A DNA stretch of 64,000 nucleotides from contig VGWJ01000001.1 in assembly GCA_016873635.1 (NCBI GenBank), positions 44,762-108,761 on the forward strand, read 5' to 3'. Under the pieces are notes generated by a model. It saw nothing but the letters and a program-made list of their open reading frames with translations. It did not search any database and was not told the origin of the DNA. This document shows positions 56,701 through 64,000 of this stretch, piece after piece (within the stretch, counting starts at the first letter, position 1; every line of letters starts with the position of its first letter). The stretch comes from Lentisphaerota bacterium. Its GTDB lineage: Bacteria > Verrucomicrobiota > Kiritimatiellia > UBA8416 > VGWJ01. Position numbers and translations under genes: made by a program.

Positions 56701-58576
56701 GGGCAACTACATGCAGGCGCCGATCCGCCTGGCGGACTGGAACGCGTTCATGCGGAACGTCGGCCGGGAACATGCCCGGGAGTTCGCCAAGTGGGTCTTC
56801 TGGTCGAACCCGGACATGCCTGATCCGAATCCGCTCTACCTGCCGCAGGACAAGTACCGGAGCATGTTCGATGTCTTCTGCCGGTGGATCAGGCAGTACA
56901 ATGCGGACGCCTGCATCATTGCCGGCGGATTCACTTTTGACCGGGTCCTGGGTTACCTGGCAGGCATGCCGGATCCCGACACGATGCCCTTTGACCAATT
57001 CGAGGTGCACGTAACTCCCGGCAGCGCCTCGTCCGAGGAGGTCCAGATGGAGGACTTCCTGGAGGATCTCGACGCCAGGCTGAAGCTGACCGCCACGGGC
57101 CGCAAGGCGTTGATCGCCGACCTGGACTGGGTGACGGACAAGCAGTTCGCCTTGCTGGACCAGGCGGCGTACCACGCCCGGGCCGCCATCCTGCTGCATG
57201 CGGCCGGCGCGCTTCCGCACCAGTTCGCCAGCGTGAACAAGTACGGAACCCAGGACGGCTTCGGCCTGTTGTTCCATCCCTTGTACGGGAACAGCTCCAT
57301 CCAGCGCCAGCGGTCGTTCTATGTGCCCAAGCCCGCGTATTTCGGGCTCATCGAGACCCGGAAGATGCTGGGCGATCTGGAGTTCCTGCAGCGGACGGGC
57401 CTGGCGGATCGCGATCCCCAGGCTAACCGCGCCTACCTGTTCAAGCAGACGGACGGAAACGCCTGCGCGGTGGTGTGGCGCGTTCGGGGCGCGAGGAGCT
57501 ATCAACTGCCGGCGGAATGGGCCGCGGTCAAGGCGACGGATGCGTTCGGCGTGCCGGTCACGCTGGACAAGGTTCTGCCCGTGGGGGCGATGCCCCTGTT
57601 TCTGCGGTTCGTTTCAGTGCCGGCTGACCGAGTGGCGCACGAACTGCGTAACCTGAAGCCGCGGGACGCCGACAAGACCTATGAGCTGGTGCTCGACATT
57701 GTCCCGTCCGAGGCCTTCGCGCGGCAGGCCGGCGAATACAAGGCGGTCGGCGGGGACGCCGTGGAACGCCGCCCGGGCCGTTTGGTCGCCGGCGAACGCG
57801 TCAGCGACGGATTCCTCAAGAACGTCACGGAAGAACGGTTCGCGTTTCGGCTGGACGCGGCCGGCGACGTGCTGTTGAGCCGGCTGTGGTTCCTGGAGGC
57901 GTCCGGCGACACGAACCGCGCGGTCGAGGTCGTACTCAACGGCGTCGCCACGCAGGCCTGGAATCTGGCGGCGATGGTGGGTTTGGCGACGAGCAACACG
58001 GTGTTTGACAAGGTCTATGTGCCGGGGCCGAGGCGTTCCGCGCTTGTTCTGCGCGGCTGCCAGGCGGGCCGGAACGAAGTGGTATTGCGCCACAGCGCCC
58101 CGACGCTGTCGGGCGGTTTCCGGCTGACCCGCATCCGTGAGGGCAAGGTGGATCTGACCGCTTTCGGCCCGCTGGCCGGACTGGATTCGGGCGTGCCCGT
58201 CCAGGCCTTCCGGAACGCGGCGGGCGGAGCGCTGACCCTCGGCAAGCAGACCTACGAGTCGGGAATCGGGTGCATGGGGTATACGGCCCTTGAATACCCC
58301 CTCAACGGGCAGTTCTCGCGGTTTGACGTGACCGTCGGCATCGACGCGGCCGCAAAGGGCAGGGGATCGGTTGGATTCAGGATCCTGGTCGACGGCAAGG
58401 AAACGGGGAAGAACTGCAAGTCGGGCCCGATGACCGGCATGACGCTTGCCAAGACGCTGTCCGTCGAAGGGCTGGAAGATGCCGAACGCCTGTTGCTTCT
58501 GGTCGACGATGGCGGCGACGGAGCGGAGAACGACCTGGCCGACTGGGTAGATGCGGTGCTCACGGTGAAGGAGTAG
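53702..58576 (+). CDS. giant exported glycosidase-like protein with NPCBM-like C-terminus
   Basis: The 1,624-residue protein starts at ATG 53702 overlapping the previous stop (TGATG). Its first 38 residues are encoded by an inverted heptamer array; then comes a signal-type helix (LLVLAWLGLCLDVQAAA). Residues to about 930 are beta domains, including two CBM-like jelly-roll segments. Residues about 940-1270 resemble a GH39/GH-A TIM barrel (WNAFMRNVGREHAREFAKWV, FCRWIRQYNADACIIAGG, KALIADLDWVTDKQF), but the place of the WNEP acid/base reads WSNPD and the second acidic site is ambiguous. The C-terminus (about 1480-1623, ESGIGCMGYTALEYPL) is NPCBM-like. Probably carbohydrate-binding; activity uncertain. 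Confidence 0.7.
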   Translation: MRRVFRFQASGVRKQPEKRPSLISVFLKPETRNLKPVARLLVLAWLGLCLDVQAAASFRAHMIWVGEEPRMQVTIEPGAAATQTVWIAARPFNQRGESPDGFTGGFAVKLTGDGKPVTADFPVLNPGVPKDRLWTSLGQSGKEMIPIPGDYIRLSVRDDALGLAGEELVYPFRPGSPLQSCTVRLAGGFADRKALFTLHFGPHGRGVEQKAAIEYHLLDAEGNQLSSGDTEIVLSDTRPTDYEQEVTPKRDTTGPYTITFAVNNEALQISAASEARFPFATLLVPVSSMESDTLADWHIPGKPLSDGDSQKTPNILFSAHQPFVRPVFDSEVKRQGARSLRIDYSPGATAVIGSNVRLPGLPMAARIWVKGNNTRDRLVIEWRDPCNFSTASYQRWMNSMSVEICRLDFSDWKCFTVPVLGDGLLGRDNRSYLTGHSGIEVRHPIQAPIHCAALRVIPEPRGKDAPADAAPRSVWVDDILVETQAPRNERMTLELRGDTPERRLHADAKLLVAVGNGTPYEIRNGRIAVTFLDGDGETVKDAEMAEGIDAAMGEVAVKSLSLAALEARKPRGPVTAVVTVTGPVAGQRAQGRVVFSRPTGAGLVWDFERQERFNPMAPEWYYQSTYHKHSMAMGGGKTYVSLRDNNRSHVSSEANWMPAPGPLGAEPGAGGADGTARALPLTIATNIPVSVLLHPALPGIVESVEMQVFGEGVPVMLWAVFVDSKSAEFDMPFQQHAGRPVRVDWKGWKPCRFPAPPIPPAYGSSDAKINPFYAPQYPLNLALSAWTEDGGPAAIRVDQVKVSTHVPREQELVVELEYPDETMLHVPGQPLKLTLVNFALEPVPVDARYQVITPVGVVAQAGVARTTLAPGSRTGITLVENLREGFYHVRMDGLPGGRVFETDVQAPDRKRYFGEDVMARLADLRSLDGDLGLTERRINLDWDTAEPVPNLYHHNWFRRYARNASQEKTYDVVPIVGYCADWAGPEKQLAVADGTYVRDVGNYMQAPIRLADWNAFMRNVGREHAREFAKWVFWSNPDMPDPNPLYLPQDKYRSMFDVFCRWIRQYNADACIIAGGFTFDRVLGYLAGMPDPDTMPFDQFEVHVTPGSASSEEVQMEDFLEDLDARLKLTATGRKALIADLDWVTDKQFALLDQAAYHARAAILLHAAGALPHQFASVNKYGTQDGFGLLFHPLYGNSSIQRQRSFYVPKPAYFGLIETRKMLGDLEFLQRTGLADRDPQANRAYLFKQTDGNACAVVWRVRGARSYQLPAEWAAVKATDAFGVPVTLDKVLPVGAMPLFLRFVSVPADRVAHELRNLKPRDADKTYELVLDIVPSEAFARQAGEYKAVGGDAVERRPGRLVAGERVSDGFLKNVTEERFAFRLDAAGDVLLSRLWFLEASGDTNRAVEVVLNGVATQAWNLAAMVGLATSNTVFDKVYVPGPRRSALVLRGCQAGRNEVVLRHSAPTLSGGFRLTRIREGKVDLTAFGPLAGLDSGVPVQAFRNAAGGALTLGKQTYESGIGCMGYTALEYPLNGQFSRFDVTVGIDAAAKGRGSVGFRILVDGKETGKNCKSGPMTGMTLAKTLSVEGLEDAERLLLLVDDGGDGAENDLADWVDAVLTVKE
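53713..53806 (+). repeat. inverted pair of 7-bp repeat arrays inside a coding region
   Basis: Left array 53713-53740: TTTCAGG twice, CGTCAGG twice. Right array 53779-53806: CCTGAAA twice, CCCGAAA, CCTGAAA. The first 14 bases of each arm (53713-53726 and 53779-53792) are perfectly complementary, so a hairpin with a 52-base loop can form in the first codons of the glycosidase-like gene. Confidence 0.9.
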
Positions 58577-58595
58577 CGGAAGTGAGGAATCAGGA

Positions 58596-58629
58596 GTCAG
58601 GGGTCATTTCTTTCCGACCCCTGACCCCT
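58596..58629 (+). repeat. heptamer hairpin before the secreted DUF4159 gene
   Basis: GTCAGGGGTC (58596-58605) pairs perfectly with GACCCCTGAC (58616-58625). The right arm is two tandem GACCCCT heptamers, the same unit as in the array at 46433. It ends 16 bases before the next start codon. Confidence 0.85.
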
Positions 58630-58645
58630 GCTGGAAGGTGGGACC

Positions 58646-59485
58646 ATGATTGCGAAACTTGACGCATGCAGACCTGCGCTGCTGGGCCTTCTGGCGGTGC
58701 TGCTGGCCGCGGCTTCGGCCCGCGCGGCGGTCGAGGGCGGCTGGCTGCAGAAGGGGGCGCGCAAGGAGGTGAAGGTGTTCACCAGCCGTTCCAAGGCGGA
58801 CAAGCGGGAAGACGAGATCGACCGGCGCGGCAAGGTGACCATCCGGCGGCTCATCCCGAAGTGCCATTCCGACTGGGGTAACGATCCCACGGCGCTGCCT
58901 TATTTCTTCTACCAGGTCTCGCTGCGCACCGACGGGCAGTTCCCGGTCTATGTCGACAACGCCGGGTTGGAGATGACCAGCGAGGAAATCTTCAAGTACC
59001 CCATCATCTACTTCACCAGCCACTTCCCGTTCACCCTGACCGACGAAGAGGTGCAGAACCTGAAGAAGTACGTGGAACGCGGCGGAACGTTGTGGCTCGA
59101 CGACTGTACCGGGTCCGGGGCCTTCATGGATTCCGTGCCTCAGAATGTCCAGCGGATCGCGCCGGGCTCGGAATTGAAGCTCATGCTGCGGGAGACCCCG
59201 GAGTTCTTCGACCTGTACAACATGGTGTATCCGTTTGACGGGGTGCCGATCGTGGGCAAGGAGCAGTTCTGCCGGCCGCTCCAGGCGGCGTACGTCAAGG
59301 GGCGCCCGGCGATCATCTTCTGCCCGAACGACTACGGATGCTTCTGGGAGATCTCCACGCCGCCGACGGCCCTGAATCCCATGGGAGAAGGCGCGCACGG
59401 CTATCTGGATGAAGGCGGGTTCAAGGTGCGGGATATCGTTTACCGGTTCTCCATCAACTGGCTGTTCTATACGCTGACGCACTAG
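58646..59485 (+). CDS. secreted DUF4159-domain protein
   Basis: The 279-residue protein has a signal peptide (ACRPALLGLLAVLLAAASARA) and one DUF4159 domain: LPYFFYQVSLRTDGQFPVYV, PIIYFTSHFPFTLTDEEVQN, LKKYVERGGTLWLDDCTGSG, IIFCPNDYGCFWE, and a C-terminal VYRFSINWLFYTLTH that matches the end of the DUF4159 domain in the membrane protein at 42218 (GVNILYYSFTHYL). It is the second DUF4159 gene in the cluster but lacks membrane helices. GGAAGGTGG lies upstream. The domain resembles a GATase fold; no activity is established here. Confidence 0.85.
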   Translation: MIAKLDACRPALLGLLAVLLAAASARAAVEGGWLQKGARKEVKVFTSRSKADKREDEIDRRGKVTIRRLIPKCHSDWGNDPTALPYFFYQVSLRTDGQFPVYVDNAGLEMTSEEIFKYPIIYFTSHFPFTLTDEEVQNLKKYVERGGTLWLDDCTGSGAFMDSVPQNVQRIAPGSELKLMLRETPEFFDLYNMVYPFDGVPIVGKEQFCRPLQAAYVKGRPAIIFCPNDYGCFWEISTPPTALNPMGEGAHGYLDEGGFKVRDIVYRFSINWLFYTLTH

Positions 59486-59491
59486 CAGCGG

Positions 59492-59526
59492 TTGAAAAGT
59501 GAAAACTGACGTCACGGGGTCACGGG
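59492..59526 (+). repeat. degenerate heptamer array before the last gene
   Basis: Units of about seven bases follow each other: TTGAAAA, GTGAAAA, CTGACGT, then CACGGGG twice with a spacer base. The array lies 6 bases after the DUF4159 stop and about 50 bases before the next ATG. Confidence 0.55.
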
Positions 59527-59573
59527 GCCAACAGTATTGCCGGTACCCGAGCGGTGACGGTGAAGGATTGACA

Positions 59574-62500
59574 ATGCCGCAAAGAAGAACGTTCTCCGCA
59601 TTGGCAATCGCGCTGGCCGGCGTCATTGGCGCAGCCACGGCGCAAACGCCGGCGCGGGAGGCCGGCCCGATCGTCGTACGGATGGTGGCGGCGGAGATGC
59701 CCGATCGGCTGATCAGCGACCTGGAGTCGCTGGCGGCGGTCGAGGATCCCAACCGCAATACGGGCGCCCCGTCAACCCATACGGTCCCGCCGATGGGCGA
59801 GGATGCGACGCTGTGGGTGGCGAACGCGCGCGTGGACGGCACGAACACGTTCGAGCGGTACTACAAGGGTGTCTTCACGCGGCGGACCGCCGAGCTGGAA
59901 TTCGAGCCCGGCCGGCTGGCCCCGGGCGAACACGTGATCGATCCGGGCCATCACGTGTTCTGGATCGACAAGGACGGAAAGCTTTCGTCGTCGGACCCGG
60001 ATATTACCATCGAGGGCCGGACGGTCACGTTGAGGGCGTACCGGATCGAGATCATGAGCGTGGACGGCGACAGGGCGGGGCCGCCTGAGACCCGGCTGCT
60101 GGGCCGGACGTTGAACGTGCACGAGATGCTGCCGGGGTTCGATCCGGCCGCCCCGAAGTTTGACGAGACGCACGCCCGGAATACGCTGTGGTACTTCCGG
60201 AATTTCTGTCCGCTGCGGGTCTACCTGCCGGCCAACACCAATGCGCAGGCGTACCTTCTGCAGCCGGGCATGCAGGCGTTCCGGGTGCTGCCGGGCGGGA
60301 CGGTGGAGCTGCAGGGGCCGCCGACCCCGGCGATCAAGGCCGAGGGATCGCGGATCCTGGTCTCGTACCTGTCGTACTACGCGTGGGTGAGAACGAAGAC
60401 CGCGCTGGGGGCAAGTTTCGGGGGCGCCGCGGTTCCCAGGACGGACGGAACTCCCGCGCGGATCCGCGTGGGGCCGACGCGCGGCGAACCGGTTTTCCGC
60501 GCGGCCGTGGAGGGGCTCTCCGCTTCTTTCGGGCTGACGCTGTCGGGGGACCTGGACCGGTATCCGAACAAGTTCATGGTGGCGGAGAACATGCGTGATC
60601 CGATGGCCGTGCGGATCATGGCCCTGGAATCCGGGATGTGCACTTTCGAGCGCGGCACTCCCGCGGTGGTGCGGCTGCAGTTCAAGGAGAACGGCACGGC
60701 GCTGAAGCTGGACACCTTCCGGAATGCCGGACCGCTTATCGAAGCCCTGCGCTCGGCCTCGACGGACAGCCCCGTGCCCAAGGACGACCCGGCGGCGGCC
60801 CAGGTCCGGCGCGTGTGCAGGTATCTGCTCACGACGGAAAATCGCGGCCAAGCCGAAGCCTTGGCCGGGTGGCTGGCGTCGCCGCGCGCCACGAACGCGC
60901 TTGTGATCGCCCAGAATGCGCTGCCGGTGATCGCCCGGATCAATGCGATCCTGAACGACCCGGCGTTTTTCGACGCCGCGGCGCTGGCCGACCTCAAGGC
61001 GGATGAGGCGCTCCGCGCCGAGGCGGCCGGCATGGCGGCTCTCGGCGACGATGCGCTGCAGCGGGTGAACCGCCGCATCCTGGACCTGGTCTTTCCCGGC
61101 GTGTTTGTCCCGGCGGCGGCCGGGGACGCGCCGCGTCCGCGGGTGCGGATGTCGTTTTCGCCGTACGATCCGGCCCGCCCCACGAGCCGGTCCTGGACGC
61201 CCTTCGAAGCGCAGTCGTGGGAAGGCGACACGCTGACGTTCAAAACGCCGGACGTGCCCTACGGGTTCTACATGTTGCGGGTCATGCTGTTCGGCGCGGA
61301 AGACAAGGATTCCGTATCGCCCCTCACGGCGGAGTTTGTCTGCAGCGTGATCGAGCCGAAACAGGACGGCACCGCGTGTTTCATCAGCAACAAGGGCCGC
61401 GACGCGTTTGTGCCGGGCGAGACGATCCGCCTGCAGGCCGCGCTGCGGTCCCGCGGGGCGCGGCCGGCGGGAAACCGGACGGTGGTTCTGAAGCACCCCG
61501 ACGGCCGGGAAGATCGCCTGACGATGGAAGATCCGGGCGGCAAGCGGCACGTGCGCGCGCTGCACATACCCGACAGCATCACGCGCCGCCTGACGCCCGG
61601 CCGCTATGAGCTTTCGATGACGGATCTGCCGCCGGGCGTGGCCTGCTATCCCTTCCGGTTCGATATGGCGCCGCCGCGCGAGAGCCTGTTCCGCATGATC
61701 AAGGCTTCGAAGTACACGTGGGAAACCTATGCGCTACTGTGGTCGCAAGCGGGGCAGGATCCGATCGATCTTGACCGGGCGACGGCAACACTGGCGGAAT
61801 TGGGTTACAACCGCTTCGACTACCACACGTACAGCGACGATCACCACAGCCGGCAGGGGGACATGCGCGCGGTGATCGCGGACACCGACGAGCGTCTTAT
61901 GCCGTCGGACGCCATCTACCTGCCGTCGCCGCGGAACCGGATCCTGAACGCCTGCGTACGGCACGGCCTGGAGTACGGCGACGTTTTGCACGGGGCGGGG
62001 GACAACGAGATTCCGCGTTATGTCGACCCGTACATCCGTGCCGGCGAACGGTGGATCCGGCGCGAGGTGACTTCCATGCGCCACTCGCCCGCCTATGACG
62101 GCCAGTATATGTATGAGGAAGCCTACGAGCGGGGCCTGGTGGGCGTGCCGAAGAAGCACGACAATTTCTTCCCGTCGTGGCGGCTGATGCGGGCAAGGCA
62201 GGTCTTCACGAATACCACGCCCAACCAGATTCGCGCCGACATCGGCCGGAGCATGGCCAGATCGCGAGACGATCCCACCCGGTGGGACCCGACGGCCATG
62301 GAGCGCTTCCTGGAGCTCCGGAAATGGGAGATGAACGGGTGGGGCGATTTCAACACGCGCCTGGCCGCGGCCGGCCGCGAGCTGCTCCCGCGGGCGCGGA
62401 TGGGCACGTACCACTGCTCCTTCATGTTCGTGCAGAACGGCTACGGCGCCGTGATGTCGGCGGCCGATTTCGACAACGGTTACCATCCCGACGTCTTTGC

Positions 62501-64000
62501 GAACCTCGACATCGCCACTTGCCAGCACTACCACGACGGCCCCACCATCGGCTACTGGACGCACGCGCCGATCATGATTCAGCTCCTGCGCGAGTCGCCG
62601 GCCGGCGGCAAGCGGCTCGTCTGGGCCAACATCTCGATGAACCCGGACGGGCGCTCGCTGTCCGACGGCCAGTTGCAGCGTCAGATGGCCTTCGCCATGC
62701 TGACGCAGGGGGCGGACGGCATCTCCACGTTTCACATGCACGAGACTTTCACGGATACACCGAACCCGAACACGATCAAGGGCAAGGAGACGATGCGGTG
62801 GCTGAACAGGGAGATCCTCGCGCCGTTCGGGGAAGTGTACTCGGGCGCCACGAAGCCGGGCTACCTGAAGGTCGGCATCGTCAACACGCTGGCGCAACTC
62901 TCCATGAGCGATTTCAAGGACATCCGGACGGCAAACCAGCTTGAGGAGCTGTGGGTCTCCTGCTGGCGCCTGGGCTATCCGGCGGTCTTCCTGCGCGAAG
63001 GCGACCTGGAGCGGCCCCTGGACGGCTACCAGGCAATCTTCGTGCCCGGCATCCGGTTCCGCGGCGAGCTGACCGACGGCGCGCTGGAGCAGCTGCGCGC
63101 CGCGATCAAACGCGGCTGCAAGGTGGTCGTGGAGCGGGACAGCACGCTCGACGCGCAGATTCCGGAAGTCACCAAGATGCAGGACTTCGACCTGATGAAC
63201 TTCTTCCTCGGGCCGGGGTTCAACGTGGCGGGCTATGACGCGGAACTGGACAAGGTTTTCACCCTGTCCCAGGCCTGCGCCGATTACCTGAGGCCCAGGA
63301 TGAAGGAGTGGGGCGTCGAACCCGCGGCGCTGGGTCCGTTCGCGATGGGTCCCAACTGGCGCGACGGGGGCGAGATCCAGTATCTCATCATGTCCAACTA
63401 CGATGATCCCGACTACGGCCAGACCTGCCGCGACATCATGTCCGGGCCGGTGCGCATGCCGCTGACGGTTCCGGCCCGGCGCGGGGAAGTCGCCTACGAC
63501 CTGCTGGCGCGGACCGAGTTGCCGGTCGGGAAGACGACGAACGACCAGGAGCGGACGGTAACGCTGGACATGACCCGCGTGCAGGGGGCGATGGCGGCGT
63601 TTCTGCCGGAGAAGATCGGGGCTCTGCGGGTGGCGGCGCGGCGCGACACCGGTGGCGCCTCGTTGCGGTTGGGCGGGACGCTGATCGGCGAATCCGGGAA
63701 GGGAATCGCCGGCGTCTTTCCCGCGCGGATCCGCCTGCTGGATAAGGAAGGACGCCAGGTCTATGCGATTTATCGCGTGCTCGGGCCGGACAGGGAAGTG
63801 GAGTTGTCGGCGCCTGTGGGCGGCCCTTACACGCTGGAGGTTGCCGAAAACATTTCCGGCAGGGCGTGCAGTGTCATTCTCGATGCCGCTCCCCTGTCGG
63901 AGCCGGCGCTTCGCCTGGAGGATCCCGCGGCCCCGTACGTGCCTTATCCCTCTGAGGTCGAAAGGTTTCTGAAGTCGAACACCAACGCCCTGCTGGTGCT
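59574..64000 (+). CDS. giant exported glycosidase-like protein (3' partial)
   Basis: The frame opens at ATG 59574 with a signal peptide (FSALAIALAGVIGAATAQ) and stays open to the window end, at least 1,475 residues. The first 690 residues are beta domains. Residues about 700-1090 look like a clan-A TIM barrel: LAELGYNRFDYHTYSDDHHS, a strand ending in YMYEEAYERG (candidate catalytic Glu near residue 848), FLELRKWEMNGWGDFN, and GADGISTFHMHETF. A following segment (LEELWVSCWRLGYPAVFLRE, YQAIFVPGIRFRGELTD, AIKRGCKVVVERDS) resembles the GATase-like trimerisation domain of GH42 beta-galactosidases. It is probably a secreted polysaccharide-active protein; substrate unknown. The downstream end is outside the window. 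Confidence 0.72.
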   Translation, partial: MPQRRTFSALAIALAGVIGAATAQTPAREAGPIVVRMVAAEMPDRLISDLESLAAVEDPNRNTGAPSTHTVPPMGEDATLWVANARVDGTNTFERYYKGVFTRRTAELEFEPGRLAPGEHVIDPGHHVFWIDKDGKLSSSDPDITIEGRTVTLRAYRIEIMSVDGDRAGPPETRLLGRTLNVHEMLPGFDPAAPKFDETHARNTLWYFRNFCPLRVYLPANTNAQAYLLQPGMQAFRVLPGGTVELQGPPTPAIKAEGSRILVSYLSYYAWVRTKTALGASFGGAAVPRTDGTPARIRVGPTRGEPVFRAAVEGLSASFGLTLSGDLDRYPNKFMVAENMRDPMAVRIMALESGMCTFERGTPAVVRLQFKENGTALKLDTFRNAGPLIEALRSASTDSPVPKDDPAAAQVRRVCRYLLTTENRGQAEALAGWLASPRATNALVIAQNALPVIARINAILNDPAFFDAAALADLKADEALRAEAAGMAALGDDALQRVNRRILDLVFPGVFVPAAAGDAPRPRVRMSFSPYDPARPTSRSWTPFEAQSWEGDTLTFKTPDVPYGFYMLRVMLFGAEDKDSVSPLTAEFVCSVIEPKQDGTACFISNKGRDAFVPGETIRLQAALRSRGARPAGNRTVVLKHPDGREDRLTMEDPGGKRHVRALHIPDSITRRLTPGRYELSMTDLPPGVACYPFRFDMAPPRESLFRMIKASKYTWETYALLWSQAGQDPIDLDRATATLAELGYNRFDYHTYSDDHHSRQGDMRAVIADTDERLMPSDAIYLPSPRNRILNACVRHGLEYGDVLHGAGDNEIPRYVDPYIRAGERWIRREVTSMRHSPAYDGQYMYEEAYERGLVGVPKKHDNFFPSWRLMRARQVFTNTTPNQIRADIGRSMARSRDDPTRWDPTAMERFLELRKWEMNGWGDFNTRLAAAGRELLPRARMGTYHCSFMFVQNGYGAVMSAADFDNGYHPDVFANLDIATCQHYHDGPTIGYWTHAPIMIQLLRESPAGGKRLVWANISMNPDGRSLSDGQLQRQMAFAMLTQGADGISTFHMHETFTDTPNPNTIKGKETMRWLNREILAPFGEVYSGATKPGYLKVGIVNTLAQLSMSDFKDIRTANQLEELWVSCWRLGYPAVFLREGDLERPLDGYQAIFVPGIRFRGELTDGALEQLRAAIKRGCKVVVERDSTLDAQIPEVTKMQDFDLMNFFLGPGFNVAGYDAELDKVFTLSQACADYLRPRMKEWGVEPAALGPFAMGPNWRDGGEIQYLIMSNYDDPDYGQTCRDIMSGPVRMPLTVPARRGEVAYDLLARTELPVGKTTNDQERTVTLDMTRVQGAMAAFLPEKIGALRVAARRDTGGASLRLGGTLIGESGKGIAGVFPARIRLLDKEGRQVYAIYRVLGPDREVELSAPVGGPYTLEVAENISGRACSVILDAAPLSEPALRLEDPAAPYVPYPSEVERFLKSNTNALLV

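Noticed and set aside
53819..57505. A 1,228-codon minus-strand frame
   Set aside because: It is antisense of the glycosidase-like gene, with no signal peptide, no motifs and biased composition.

Overview
The window is one contiguous piece of a GC-rich bacterial chromosome with dense, mostly plus-strand genes. Neighbouring genes often overlap by GTGA, ATGA or TTGA junctions. The gene content suggests a Gram-negative, PVC-superphylum-like bacterium (Kiritimatiellota, Lentisphaerota or Verrucomicrobiota are my best guesses). The clues are a GTP-type PEP carboxykinase, a long SecA with an extra helical insertion, a MoxR/DUF58/BatA/DUF4175/DUF4159 cluster, and very large secreted TPR and glycosidase-like proteins. 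This placement is inference; there is no 16S rRNA gene here.

Region 1 (1-14.3 kb) is housekeeping. It holds a membrane-anchored VWA protein cut by the window edge, thrS, infC-rpmI-rplT, a clear intrinsic terminator, pheS-pheT, a 6S RNA, rarA, 5-formyltetrahydrofolate cyclo-ligase, rny, ymdB and xseA. Region 2 (14.4-18.4 kb) has a truncated iron alcohol dehydrogenase on the minus strand, a small exported NHL-like protein, pckG and a convergent SpoU-family rRNA methyltransferase. Region 3 (18.4-19.75 kb) is a REP-associated tyrosine transposase element: tandem copies of its end sequence on the left and an inverted copy on the right that contains the transposase stop codon. Region 4 (19.75-26.6 kb) has a NahK-like sugar kinase, secA, a GT39-like membrane glycosyltransferase and tRNA-Gly(CCC).

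Region 5 (26.9-64 kb) is the striking part. At least 17 consecutive plus-strand genes look like one functional unit: three exported TPR proteins (one of 2,724 residues carrying several surface-type beta modules), an Arg/Ala-rich repeat protein, an ExbB/MotA-type channel protein, two ExbD proteins, a small TonB-like membrane protein, and a membrane DUF4159 protein whose last transmembrane helix carries the TonB-type S-x3-H motif. These are followed by a membrane protein sharing a G-[IV]-x-[LI]-E-D-T-S-[IV]-R motif with the TonB-like protein, then MoxR ATPase, DUF58, BatA-like VWA, a VWA/GATase-like protein, a DUF4175-like protein, a 1,624-residue glycosidase-like protein with a C-terminal NPCBM-like module, a secreted DUF4159 protein, and a second giant glycosidase-like protein cut by the window end. 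I infer a proton-motive-force-driven envelope machine joined to a MoxR/VWA assembly module and large periplasmic or surface proteins. Its substrate is unknown.

Short arrays of 7-bp tandem repeats lie at several gene junctions of region 5. One forms a perfect inverted array inside the start of a coding region. They resemble the heptameric STRR repeats known from cyanobacteria.
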